Shown in pieces: positions 34,864-43,141 of a stretch of 64,000 nucleotides of DNA. The stretch is from contig NZ_ATYM01000003.1 of the NCBI RefSeq assembly GCF_000427685.1, forward strand, positions 62,001-126,000. Direction: 5' to 3'. This stretch comes from Haloplanus natans DSM 17983 (GTDB lineage Archaea; Halobacteriota; Halobacteria; Halobacteriales; Haloferacaceae). The position numbers and the translations under genes were made by a program. Within the stretch, counting starts at the first letter, position 1, and every line of letters begins with the position of its first letter. Below the pieces are notes generated by a model. It saw nothing but the letters and a program-made list of their open reading frames with translations. It was not told the origin of the DNA and did no database searches.

Positions 34864-35380
34864 GTGTTCTACGCAAGAACGTACGGGATATACCTGCATC
34901 GTGCCGCCAACGAGATCGTGGCTGAAGCCGTCGAACACGACTGTTCGCATATCGTGTTCGGGGACCTGACCGACATTCGTGAGACTATGCCAGAGGCATC
35001 GTGGCACCATCTGTGGACGTTCCGCCGCCTCTACGAGTACGTCGAAGACTAAGCCAGAGAACAAGGCGTCAAAGCCCGTGCAAGTGGGCCCACGGAACAC
35101 GTCAAAACGGTGTTCGACCTGGGGTTTGCTCACGACGACACCGCCACGGCGAGGATTTCGAATGTCAGGATTGCGGCTACCAGAACCACGCCAAATACAA
35201 TGCTTCCAAGAACCTCGGTGTTCAGTCTCTTCGGTGTCAGCAAAACGCAGACGACGGAGGCGCACCCGTAGACGTGCGCTTGAATCGCGGGACGCTGAAC
35301 GTGAGTGAAGAGTTCGACCTTCCTGCCTCATTCGAGGCGTAGAACGGGAGTCCACGCGAAAGCCCTACCCTCAACGAGCG
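34864..35380 (+). pseudogene. 5'-truncated, frameshifted TnpB with conserved right end
   Basis: 34864-35052 encodes [20 protein letters not shown] followed by the RuvC-II region ([10 protein letters not shown], where the intact copy has VFEDSTHIRE). After a stop at 35050 the homology continues in other frames to [15 protein letters not shown] and PASFEA (35263-35342). Compared with the intact TnpB at 39558-40775 it lacks the first about 255 residues and most of the zinc ribbon. The right end GAACGGGAGTCCACGCGAAA is conserved, then a different hairpin (CTACCCT/AGGGTAG, about 35365-35415) follows. Confidence 0.75.
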
Positions 35381-35420
35381 AGTGGGGCCATTGCCCCCGA
35401 GCGAAGTAGGGTAGAGTAGT

Positions 35421-35765
35421 TTACTCACCGGCTGCGTTCAGCGCACTGTTCAACTCGAAAAGCTCCTGAACGGCATCGCTCTTGGCGACTTGATACCGGC
35501 GGGGTGACGAGTTCGCTACTTCCTCGACGATCTCGGTTTCTACCAGAAGGTCGATGTACTTGCTCACTGTCTGCCGGGTAACGCCAGCATGATCCGCGAG
35601 CTCCGTCTTGGTGAACTCTCGGCCCGGGGGGAGCGTGAGAATGGCGTCGATGAGGATTGGGACACTCTCGTGCTGAAAGAGATACAAGACACCGCTCGGA
35701 TTCTCCAGGCGGGCCTCCTTGGTGTCCTTCTCCGCTGCTGGGTGTTTCTGAGGTGATTCGCTCAT
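35421..35765 (-). CDS. wHTH DNA-binding protein
   Basis: A 114-residue protein with an acidic N-terminus and a winged helix (about 32-100): VPILIDAILTLPPGREFTKT, ELADHAGVTRQTVSKYIDLL, VETEIVEEV. It belongs to the small haloarchaeal HTH group often acting as local repressors. It is divergent from the gene at 35860, with a 16-bp palindrome in between that may be its operator. Confidence 0.72.
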   Translation of the reverse strand: MSESPQKHPAAEKDTKEARLENPSGVLYLFQHESVPILIDAILTLPPGREFTKTELADHAGVTRQTVSKYIDLLVETEIVEEVANSSPRRYQVAKSDAVQELFELNSALNAAGE

Positions 35766-35808
35766 ACTGTTGGTTTACCGGTGATAACACATAACTGTTG
35801 TCCCGGGC

Positions 35809-35824
35809 GTTAATGCGCATTAAC
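35809..35824. promoter_or_regulatory. 16-bp perfect palindrome between divergent genes
   Basis: GTTAATGCGCATTAAC lies 44 bp before the wHTH start and 36 bp before the start of the gene at 35860, next to the TATA-like TCTTATCAAAG. It is a likely operator for both. Confidence 0.55.
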
Positions 35825-35859
35825 ACACTCTTATCAAAGAGGCATAGAAAGAGGGGAAT

Positions 35860-36177
35860 ATGCGTAAGCCGTCGGTGAAATGTGCGCTCCTCGCAGCAAT
35901 GATAGCCGAGCATCGGTGGGGCTCGCCTATCGTTGAAGAGAACCTCCTCTCTATTGCTGCTATCGAGACGAGTGACTACCCCACCGCCAGCGACGTCTTC
36001 GACGAGCTGCGGTCCAAGCCCTACATCACGAATCAAGGGAACCGAGGAATCGAACTCGACAACAGCGAGTTCGGTCACCTAGCCGATGTCCTCTACCACG
36101 AGTGCGACTGGGAACCGTTTGAGATCAAAAGCCGCCTGAAACACTACGAGGGCTGGGAAACCCACGACTGGGCGTGA
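35860..36177 (+). CDS. Hypothetical haloarchaeal protein
   Basis: A 105-residue protein (MRKPSVKCALLAAMIAEHRW at the start, LKHYEGWETHDWA at the end) with an alpha/beta pattern and no recognised motif. Normal composition for a haloarchaeal gene. It is divergently transcribed from a wHTH gene with a palindrome between, which is the only clue to regulation. Confidence 0.62.
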   Translation: MRKPSVKCALLAAMIAEHRWGSPIVEENLLSIAAIETSDYPTASDVFDELRSKPYITNQGNRGIELDNSEFGHLADVLYHECDWEPFEIKSRLKHYEGWETHDWA

Positions 36178-36375
36178 CCGTGTTCAGACTTACGTAGGCA
36201 GATCGTACCCCCTCGTTTGAGTTCCCGGTGGGGCGACTATAGCCCAACTGCGCGTGATCTACAATGCCGATCATAACAGTCAGTTTCACATTACGAAAAG
36301 GCGGCTGCAGCCCGTGGTCTGTTGCGGAGCTGTCGGCTTCCTCTCCGGCTCGAAACCGCTGACCCATTCCTCGAC

Positions 36376-36825
36376 TTACTCGGTTGCTTGTCCCGGACGT
36401 GGCGCTTGTGCATACTTATCGATCTCGGGCGTGGTGTCCAGCCGCGTATACATATCCTGTAACGCCGCTTCAGCTCGCAAGAGGCCCGCCTCCGATAGCA
36501 ACGCTCGTCCCTCCTCTGTCAGCCCGTAGAAGCGCCAGGGAAGATCTCGTTGTCGACGGTCGTCGGGAAGCATCCGTTCCTCGACGATACCGTCCTCGAT
36601 CAAGATCTCGAGATGCTCGCGGATCGTACTCTGGCTCTTGCTTGGGTTCACGTAGCTGAGTTCCTTGAGCGAGGGTAACTGCTTCGGATGGGATAGGATA
36701 TTCTGAATCAAAACGAAGCGGGTCTCCTGGGTGACGGTGTTGAGACGCTGGCGCTGAGTTTCAACGGTACTGTCTATCCCGGAGAGCGTCCGTGGCGTAT
36801 CCGAGTTCGAGGGATCAGATGGCAT
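36376..36825 (-). CDS. wHTH transcriptional regulator
   Basis: A 149-residue protein with a winged helix at about 30-110: RFVLIQNILSHPKQLPSLKE, LSYVNPSKSQSTIREHLEIL, IEDGIVEERM and the wing YGLTEEGRALL. The C-terminal helix (EAALQDMYTRLDTT) may dimerise. This MarR/ArsR-like type is abundant on haloarchaeal plasmids. Target unknown. Confidence 0.72.
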   Translation of the reverse strand: MPSDPSNSDTPRTLSGIDSTVETQRQRLNTVTQETRFVLIQNILSHPKQLPSLKELSYVNPSKSQSTIREHLEILIEDGIVEERMLPDDRRQRDLPWRFYGLTEEGRALLSEAGLLRAEAALQDMYTRLDTTPEIDKYAQAPRPGQATE

Positions 36826-36939
36826 AGTAGGCGTTCATAATCATAGGCCGACCGTCGATTCACCCCAAGCTATGGCCGCTTGAACATTAACTACTTTGGC
36901 GAGCACCAAATTGGTATAGACCGAGCCGAAGAGAGACGA

Positions 36940-37278
36940 TCATTCCGTGACCGCTCCTTTGTACTCCCAGTCGAGACTATCCCCTTGTCGGCGGACGATG
37001 TACTTGTAGGGGCCATGGAGCTCGCCAGATTGGCACTTGCAGTTGTCTTTGCCACAGCTGACTTTCTTGATCACCACAGTCCCCCCGCTCGATTCTTCGA
37101 CGGCTTCGATCGTCTCGCCTTCGCCGGCGTCGATATCTTCGGCAGCGACGTCCTGGCGGTACTCGAGGAGATCGTCGATCCAGTCCCGGAGGGTGCGTAA
37201 GTCTGCGTCGTCTTGCTTCGGGACGCCCTCAGCGAGATACTGCGGGAGCGAATCGGGAGCCGGTGGTCGAGGGGTCAT
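36940..37278 (-). CDS. DUF6788-like protein of replication module 1
   Basis: A 112-residue protein from MTPRPPAPDSLPQYLAEG. The N-terminal helical region aligns with that of the gene at 53447 (PPAPxxLPxYLxE, then a helical stretch). The C-terminus has a Cys cluster SCGKDNCKCQ followed by GPYKYIVRRQGDSLDWEYKG, the DUF6788 pattern. The start at 37278 is preceded after 2 bp by the inverted repeat TCTTACCAAACA (37281-37326) with an AT-rich TATA-like centre, so the protein probably represses itself. The same repeat occurs twice more around the neighbouring Orc1/Cdc6 gene. The role (DNA binding at these sites) is inferred. Confidence 0.75.
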   Translation of the reverse strand: MTPRPPAPDSLPQYLAEGVPKQDDADLRTLRDWIDDLLEYRQDVAAEDIDAGEGETIEAVEESSGGTVVIKKVSCGKDNCKCQSGELHGPYKYIVRRQGDSLDWEYKGAVTE

Positions 37279-37280
37279 TG

Positions 37281-37326
37281 TCTTACCAAACAACACGGAT
37301 TACTAGAGAATAAATGTTTGGTAAGA
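37281..37326. promoter_or_regulatory. Inverted repeat TCTTACCAAACA at the DUF6788-like start (module 1)
   Basis: Perfect 12-bp arms at 37281-37292 and 37315-37326 with a 22-bp AT-rich spacer that contains the likely TATA box (ATTTATTC in gene direction). Related sites lie at 39379-39423 and 41973-42019. Confidence 0.7.
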
Positions 37327-37957
37327 TTTGAGAGCAACCCTCCAGCATTTCCGGAGCAATCACTATCGAGAGTCGCTGAATCGGCTGATTGTCGAGAATT
37401 CAGTAGCTCGGGAGGTTTGGTATCCACCCTTCCGCCAGTTCCGGATCTTTACGTTTCCATGATACTAGAGACACCAGATTAGATTCATAAAATAGTGGGG
37501 TGATCCTCAGAAGAGTATAGCAAATCAGCATGTTCGACGAAAATTGCTGAAACGGTGGTGGGTGTGACCGCTCGAACCAACCACGATGATCGAAGGAGGA
37601 GTTCGGGACATAGAAACCAGACCGGGCCGCGATTGAGACTACCACGGGATGTGGTAGGAAGACAGAGACACACCACTCTTGCAAGTGAAGCCCAGAATTC
37701 GAGACAGGGGACAAAGTAGTACAGAGAAGCAGTTGCGGGGATACAAACGTCGGTACCAGCACAAAGAGAGCCTCTAGGACGTGAATTCTTACAACACCAC
37801 CACCCAGATATGTCAGCGCTTTAGTTGAAATTGTGGACTGTTGCTCTAGTCACTACTACTAGTCTAGTGCTTCACTTGTAAGAGTGGTGTGTCTGTGTTC
37901 TTCACTTGAAACAGATGTAGGGGTGGTTTTATATAGGAGACGTGGGAAAGCGGTGAC
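37327..37957. other. Origin region 1, left side, with Orc1/Cdc6 repeats
   Basis: No gene. Three origin-type repeats flank the initiator gene on this side: 37667-37690 (CACACCACTCTTGCAAGTGA core), 37870-37893 (opposite orientation, CTTCACTTGTAAGAGTGGTG) and a weaker one at 37900-37920. The intervening DNA at 37480-37860 is AT-richer than its surroundings and could be the unwinding region. Confidence 0.7.
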
Positions 37958-39184
37958 ATGCGTCGATTCGAGCGGAAGCAGAACATCTTCCGCAACAAAG
38001 ACGCCCTTGGAGAATCCTACCAACCCGACCAAATCGAGGAGCGAGATGAGGAGATCGAGGAGTATATGGACGCCCTCCAACCCGTCGTTGACGGTTGGGA
38101 ACCGAACAACATTTTCCTCTACGGGAATACCGGCGTCGGGAAGACCGCCGTCACCGACTATCTTCTCGACAGACTCCAGGACGATGTCGCTGACTACGAT
38201 GACGTTGACCTGTCGGTTATATCGGTGAATTGCAAGACACTGAATTCCTCTTATCAAGTCGCCGTAGAACTCGTGAACAAGCTTCGTCCTGCTGGCGGTG
38301 AAATCAGTTCTACTGGTTATCCCCAACAAACTGTCTTCAAGAAACTGTACGGGGAACTCGAGGCAATCGGTGGGACGATTCTGATCGTCTTGGACGAGGT
38401 CGACTCGATTGGTGATCGAGACGAATTGCTGTACGAACTTCCACGAGCTCGGGCGAACAACAACCTCGACTCGACGAAAGTCGGTGTAATCGGAATCAGT
38501 AACGACTTCAAATTCCGCGATCAGCTGGATCCTCGCGTTCAAGACACACTCTGTGAACGGGAACTGCAGTTCCCACCATATGATGCGCCTGAGCTGGAGA
38601 ACATTCTCGAGTCCCGTGCCGAAATCGCAATCGCCGAGGGTGCCGTTGAGCAGGGTGTGTTGAACTTCTGTGCGGCTCTCGCTGCTCGCGACAGTGGAAG
38701 TGCCCGACAAGCGCTTGACCTCCTTCGATTAGCGGGCGAGATTGCGGAAAATCGCGAAGCGGACCTCATCGAGCGTGACCACGTTGAGGCAGCACGATCT
38801 CGTCTGGAACAGGAACGTGTGGAGGAAGGAATGCGAGAACTGACGACGCACGGGCGTCTCGCACTGTTAGCCGTTATCTCGAAAGCCGCCAAGGACGAGA
38901 CGCCATCCCGAACGCGGGAGATCTACGAGGAATACACCGCACTCTGTGATTCCTCTGGGACCGACTCGCTCGCCCAACGATCCGTGCATAATCATCTGTC
39001 CGATCTTCGGATGCTCGGGATTCTGTCGGCCTACGAGAACCGGAGCGGTTCTCGTGGGAACTACTACAGCTATGAACTGGACGTTCCGTTCACAAGTGCG
39101 ATTGAAGCGATGTCCGACGTTCTGCGGTTAGAAAGCGAAATAGAGACGATCCGAGAAATCGCGTCGATGAACAACGTCGCATAG
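37958..39184 (+). CDS. orc1/cdc6: Orc1/Cdc6 replication initiator 1
   Basis: A 408-residue AAA+ initiator with Walker A GNTGVGKT (56-63), Walker B ILIVLDEVD (141-149), sensor 1 region VGVIGISNDFKFRDQLDPRV, sensor 2 SGSARQALDLLRLAGEIA and a C-terminal winged helix (about 310-400). It should bind the flanking repeats and load the MCM helicase. Repeats of one type lie on both sides, the last beginning at its stop codon, so gene and origin form one unit. The repeats differ from those beside the second Orc1/Cdc6, which predicts separate specificities. Confidence 0.95.
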   Translation: MRRFERKQNIFRNKDALGESYQPDQIEERDEEIEEYMDALQPVVDGWEPNNIFLYGNTGVGKTAVTDYLLDRLQDDVADYDDVDLSVISVNCKTLNSSYQVAVELVNKLRPAGGEISSTGYPQQTVFKKLYGELEAIGGTILIVLDEVDSIGDRDELLYELPRARANNNLDSTKVGVIGISNDFKFRDQLDPRVQDTLCERELQFPPYDAPELENILESRAEIAIAEGAVEQGVLNFCAALAARDSGSARQALDLLRLAGEIAENREADLIERDHVEAARSRLEQERVEEGMRELTTHGRLALLAVISKAAKDETPSRTREIYEEYTALCDSSGTDSLAQRSVHNHLSDLRMLGILSAYENRSGSRGNYYSYELDVPFTSAIEAMSDVLRLESEIETIREIASMNNVA

Positions 39185-39315
39185 ACACACCACTCTTGCA
39201 AGTGAAGTCGCTGCTGTCGAGTGATTTTGCCTGTTCACTTGCAATAGTGGTGTGGTCAGTTCTGACTGTGTTCACTCGCAGCTGTGGTGTGCTTCACTTG
39301 TAACCGTGGTGTGTG
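39184..39315. repeat. Origin region 1, right side: four Orc1/Cdc6 repeats
   Basis: 39184-39207 is an exact 24-bp copy of the repeat at 37667-37690. Three more in the opposite orientation follow at 39232-39257 (TTCACTTGCAATAGTGGTGT), 39269-39291 and 39292-39315 (CTTCACTTGTAACCGTGGTG). Confidence 0.8.
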
Positions 39316-39378
39316 TCTTTGGGATGATCAGTGCTGGTGATTTTGTTCCGTCAGAAGGTAATGTCACTTGATTCAGGC

Positions 39379-39423
39379 TCTTACCTAACATCGGTGGAAT
39401 ACCTATACATCTGTTTGGTAAGA
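39379..39423. promoter_or_regulatory. Module-1 inverted repeat, second site
   Basis: Arms TCTTACCTAACA (39379-39390) and TGTTTGGTAAGA (39412-39423), one mismatch, 21-bp spacer. It lies between the origin repeats and the TnpB element and is not at a gene start. Confidence 0.65.
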
Positions 39424-39515
39424 TACAAAGACATAGCGACAGAGGTGTTTATCCGCAACATCGTCGAAAAAAGGATGATCACGACATCAGCGCGTTACCG
39501 ATCTGCCTGTAAATT

Positions 39516-39557
39516 GCCTCGGGGTCAAGCCCCGAGGCTTTCGCGTGGACTCCCGTT
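39516..39557 (-). mobile_element. Right end of the intact TnpB element
   Basis: In the element's direction the right end reads GAACGGGAGTCCACGCGAAA and then a strong hairpin GCCTCGGGG/CCCCGAGGC (39516-39538), which should be the 3' scaffold of the TnpB guide RNA. Sequence outward of 39516 would supply the guide. Confidence 0.6.
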
Positions 39558-40775
39558 CTATGCCTCAACCGAAGCAGGGGGCACGTACTCCCCACTCACG
39601 TTCAACGTCCCGCGATTCAAGCGCACATCTACGGGTGCGCCTCCGTCGCCTGCGTTTTGCCGACGTCGGAGATACTGTAAACCGATGTTTTTCGCAGCGT
39701 TGTAGTCGGCGTGGTTCTCATACCCGCACTGCTGACACTTGAACGACTCCTCGTTCCGGTTATCGTCGTGGGTAAACCCACACGTCGAACACCGATTCGA
39801 CGTGTTACGCGGGTCTACCTGTACAGCTTCGACGCTGTGTTCTTTGGCCTTGTATTCAACGTACTCGTAGAGGCGTCGAAACGCCCAGATGTGTTGCCAC
39901 GTCGCTTCAGGAATGTTCTCTCGGATGTGGGTCGAATCCTCGAACACAATATGCGAGCAGCTGTTCTCAACGGCCTCTTCGATAAGTTCGTTCGCCACCG
40001 TGTGCAAGTATATTTCGAAGCGTCCGTACTCTTTCTGTCCAACGCTCTCGATGTTCTCGTGGGCATACCGAGAGTCACACTGCTGAAGCGACCCACGACG
40101 CTTCTCGTATTCTCTGCGCCAGTGGTTGAACTCGTCTGCCGACCAGAACCGCCCAGTCGAAGCGACGGCAAGGTTGTTGACGCCTAAATCCACACCAAGG
40201 ACTGTTCTGTGCTTGGATTCGGATTTAGACGATTCCTCGTCTGCTTCGACTTTCCGCATCGAGGCGTGGAGGTACCAGTCACCATCGCGGTACTGCAAGT
40301 GCGCCATCCGAAACTCGAAGGCCTCGTCAGAAACGTACTTCGTGGGTGGTGTCTCCGAGCCGTCAGGGAGGATGTAGTCGCACTCAATGCGCCCGTCTAC
40401 GGTTGAAAGGGAAACATGATCTCGGTGGAACGTCGCACTCCGCTTGTCGTAAACTGCGCTGTCTGCCGAAAAGTGTGGTTTCGACGTGTTCTCACCACGT
40501 TTGAGGCGTTCGACGCCACTTTTGACGGCTTCAACCGCTCTACGAATCCCTTTCTGAACGAGGTTGGCGGTAAGGTCGGTTTCGTCGCGGAGTTGGTCAT
40601 AGAGGGCGTGTTCGGCTTTGGCTTTCGAGGTGACGTGGTATCCGTCGTCGCCGTGCCAGCACCACTCCGATGCGGTGTTGGCGCAGTGTTTGAACTGCTC
40701 GACCGTCTCTCGAAGAGAGGCGTCCGCCCCTTCGGGAGTGTCGAGTTTGATGACGGCGGTACGGCGGTACTCCAC
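39558..40775 (-). CDS. tnpB: Intact TnpB (RNA-guided nuclease)
   Basis: A 405-residue TnpB with all expected features: RuvC-I D196 (GVDLGVN), RuvC-II E279 (VFEDST), zinc ribbon C329, C332, C347, C350, and RuvC-III D357 in NHADYNAAKNIG. The C-terminal tail ([12 protein letters not shown] type) is shared with the pseudogene at 34864. There is no TnpA, so it is a stand-alone or trans-mobilised element. Its left end has run into the gene at 40876 and supplies that gene's last codons. Confidence 0.92.
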   Translation of the reverse strand: MEYRRTAVIKLDTPEGADASLRETVEQFKHCANTASEWCWHGDDGYHVTSKAKAEHALYDQLRDETDLTANLVQKGIRRAVEAVKSGVERLKRGENTSKPHFSADSAVYDKRSATFHRDHVSLSTVDGRIECDYILPDGSETPPTKYVSDEAFEFRMAHLQYRDGDWYLHASMRKVEADEESSKSESKHRTVLGVDLGVNNLAVASTGRFWSADEFNHWRREYEKRRGSLQQCDSRYAHENIESVGQKEYGRFEIYLHTVANELIEEAVENSCSHIVFEDSTHIRENIPEATWQHIWAFRRLYEYVEYKAKEHSVEAVQVDPRNTSNRCSTCGFTHDDNRNEESFKCQQCGYENHADYNAAKNIGLQYLRRRQNAGDGGAPVDVRLNRGTLNVSGEYVPPASVEA

Positions 40776-40905
40776 TGTATTTTCACATATACGGGCGAAG
40801 TTACTTATACGTCGGGGAGTCGTCCCGCCATCGTAGCGTGGTTTGTGTCATCGGGTGTCAGCTTCCTCCCCGACCTCAAGGGTCGGGGCATCCGCCTCGT
40901 CCCGC
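40776..40905 (-). mobile_element. Left end of the intact TnpB element
   Basis: Shares CTTCCTCCCCGACCTCAAGG, GTCGGG and TCCGCCTCG with the left end at 17950-18085, including the GACC/GGTC hairpin. It marks the element boundary near 40905. Confidence 0.65.
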
Positions 40906-41877
40906 CTGTGAATCGGCATAGAATTCTTTTGCTGAATCGAAGCCGGTGAAATCCTCAATCCGCGCTTCGAGAGCTTCAATTTCGTCGCGCAGTTCCGCAG
41001 CTTCCTCACTCTCACTCGCTGCCAGCTGCTCTTTGAGCCCTTGCAGGCGCGTCTCTTTCACGTCTTCGTCAACCTCGGATTTCCGGACGTAGGCCCGCTC
41101 GTCAACGTCGTAGACGTCCTCCTCCCGAAGATTGGTCACGTCGAGAGCGTCATTGACCTTGTCCGGCTCAATACCGAGGACCCGCTCGCGATCGATGCCC
41201 GCGTCCTCGAGGACAGCGAGAACCTCCTCGTCGTCTTTCAGTGACTTCGAACGCCGGCTCGTGCGCTGGATCGAGCCGTACTGAGCGTGTACCGGCTGGC
41301 CGTGTTGTACCCGGTCGAGTAAGACGTCCGCGACGTCTTGTCGGAGATCATCCGCGCCACGCTGAACGTCCGACAGCAGCGTATAGAGGTCGATGAGTCC
41401 ATCCGTCTCGAGATCCGCCATCGCGGTGGGATCGTGGCGTTCTAGGGCGTCGATCAGCAGGAGCGCATCCGCATAAACATCGATGTCGGGTTCGGCTCTG
41501 TCTGTCTGCTCCGATGGCTCGTCGTTGAGACCGTGTGTTGTGGTCGGAGCGTCGGTTTCGCGGAGCACGCCGGCGTCTACATCGATCTCGATGCGAGGAT
41601 GGAGCGTGAGGACGGCCGCGTACGGCTCGGCGTCCGGTGGGAGCCGATCAAGGTCGAAGCCACCGGCTGTATCTTGGAGCCGTCGATAGAGCGTTTCGAA
41701 CTGCTCACGCTGGAGTGGTTGGGAATCGCCCGACTCCAGGAATTCGATGATGATGCGGTGCTCTTGGGTATCGGTGATGTGAAATCGCGTGTCCGAGAGT
41801 GGCGTGACGAGGGTGGCAGTTGAGGCGAGTTCCTCGGCTTCTTCGAGAAGGGTATGCCACCTCGCACTGTACGTCAT
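40876..41877 (-). CDS. Hypothetical acidic protein with IS-derived C-terminus
   Basis: About 333 residues from MTYSARWHTLLEEAEELAS. An N-terminal domain (1-110) with ITDTQEHRIIIEFLESGD is followed by a helical middle (DADALLLIDALERHDP type) and a C-terminal coiled coil (KEQLAASESEEAAELRDEIE). I do not recognise a family. The last residues (QAGRGGCPDP) are encoded by the TnpB left end, whose CCTTGAGG supplies the stop, so the native C-terminus is lost. An inverted-repeat site lies about 100 bp upstream of the start. Confidence 0.7.
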   Translation of the reverse strand: MTYSARWHTLLEEAEELASTATLVTPLSDTRFHITDTQEHRIIIEFLESGDSQPLQREQFETLYRRLQDTAGGFDLDRLPPDAEPYAAVLTLHPRIEIDVDAGVLRETDAPTTTHGLNDEPSEQTDRAEPDIDVYADALLLIDALERHDPTAMADLETDGLIDLYTLLSDVQRGADDLRQDVADVLLDRVQHGQPVHAQYGSIQRTSRRSKSLKDDEEVLAVLEDAGIDRERVLGIEPDKVNDALDVTNLREEDVYDVDERAYVRKSEVDEDVKETRLQGLKEQLAASESEEAAELRDEIEALEARIEDFTGFDSAKEFYADSQAGRGGCPDP

Positions 41878-41972
41878 ATCCCTCATATGATTCTGAGGCC
41901 ACAAAACTCCGTGTCTTCTTCGGAACCGTTGGTATGACTGACGAGTGGACTGCAGCTCTGTATGGATACTTA

Positions 41973-42019
41973 TCTTACCAAATTATACATTCGACATTCT
42001 AAGACTCTGTTTGGTAAGA
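41973..42019. promoter_or_regulatory. Module-1 inverted repeat, third site
   Basis: Arms TCTTACCAAATT (41973-41984) and TGTTTGGTAAGA (42008-42019) with a 23-bp AT-rich spacer, between two minus-strand genes. Confidence 0.65.
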
Positions 42020-42098
42020 AAGCGACACAACGGAACAAGCACGGTCATCTGTGGGTGTTCAGGAGTCTCTGGATCTCCAGTCTTGCTCTTGGAGCAGT

Positions 42099-42674
42099 CT
42101 ACTCGAAGGCATCTCGGAAACCCTCTGGAAGCAACGAGCCCGGTTTCTGCGCGTGAAAGGCGACGTTCTCGCGAGCTTGATTGATGTGCTTCTGGACGCT
42201 CTCGTCGTTGTGGTTCTCGGCCAGCGTCTCTAGCTCAGCCAGCATCGTCTGTAGTTCGTCCTCAGCGCCGATCAGTTCAGCTGCGACTGCCAATTCCTTG
42301 AGGCCCTTGGCTGCGGCGCGTCGCACCCGTCCATCGTCGTCGACGAGCGCGTCGAGGTAGAACTCGCGAAGTCGGTGACGATGCGTCGCGATCTCATCGA
42401 GCGTCCAGTCGTCCGGTAATACTGCGTCGGTGCGATCAGCTCCGACCGTTCGAAACGCAAGCCCCGGATACAGGGCGGCCGCAAAGCGAACGACAGACTT
42501 ACGCTGATAGCCATTGTCACTCGCGTAGAGGTCACGACACCGCTCGAAGCAGTCATCGAACAGGGCCGCTCGCTCTTCAAGTTCCATGTCGTCGACAGAG
42601 TCGATTGCACGGTTCACGCGGTCGGTGTCACCCGAAGACAGCGCAGCGGCGAACGCGTCGGGTGTTTGATCCAT
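42099..42674 (-). CDS. HEAT-repeat-like hypothetical protein
   Basis: A 191-residue, almost entirely helical protein from MDQTPDAFAAALSSGD. Pairs of helices such as DDWTLDEIATHRHRLREFYL and DGRVRRAAAKGLKELAVAAE resemble HEAT/Armadillo repeats, suggesting a scaffold that binds protein or nucleic acid. The longer frame from 42782 has an unlikely basic head. No partner is evident. Confidence 0.62.
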   Translation of the reverse strand: MDQTPDAFAAALSSGDTDRVNRAIDSVDDMELEERAALFDDCFERCRDLYASDNGYQRKSVVRFAAALYPGLAFRTVGADRTDAVLPDDWTLDEIATHRHRLREFYLDALVDDDGRVRRAAAKGLKELAVAAELIGAEDELQTMLAELETLAENHNDESVQKHINQARENVAFHAQKPGSLLPEGFRDAFE

Positions 42675-42844
42675 GGTCGTCCGTTTGCTGGCGACCTGTG
42701 TAACTCCTCGGACTACGAGGTGCAGCGGATACGGCAGTGCCTGTGGGCGTGAAATCCATCGTCGCTGATGAGAACTATACACGTCGGTTGTTTAGCCGTC
42801 ACGGCGTCCGGATATACTTGTACAAACGAGTAGTAGCGGCTACT

Positions 42845-43141
42845 ATGACGGACGACGAAGCGCCGGTGTAGCAGTGTACGCTGGATACGGCGCTGGATCT
42901 CCCGAAGGCGCTTGAGGCAGCTGCGATCGAGTATCTCGATGTCGACGAGCATCGGACGATCGTGATCTACCAGAGTGCCATTCTTATGATCACGGCTACT
43001 GAAGGCCAGACAACGGCCGCACGGGCGTTCGATGTTGCACTCTGGGAGCCGCCAGTAGAGGATTTCGATCGTGACCCTGTCGACCTTCTCACGACGTTCA
43101 TCGACGAACTTGTAGCAACGACAGGCGCGTCTCGCCGGTGA
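42845..43141 (+). pseudogene. Hypothetical gene with an in-frame amber codon at codon 9
   Basis: From ATG 42845 the frame reads MTDDEAPV, then TAG at 42869-42871, then stays open for 89 codons (LDTALDLPKALEAAAIEYLD, VDLLTTFIDELVATTG) to a TGA at 43139. The composition is that of a normal haloarchaeal gene. No good start follows the stop. A nonsense mutation is the simplest reading. Its end overlaps by 3 bp the neighbourhood of the converging gene at 43142. Confidence 0.5.

Noticed and set aside
37667-39315. Origin repeats as a CRISPR array
   Set aside because: Repeat spacing is irregular, orientation alternates, copies are degenerate and no cas gene is near.
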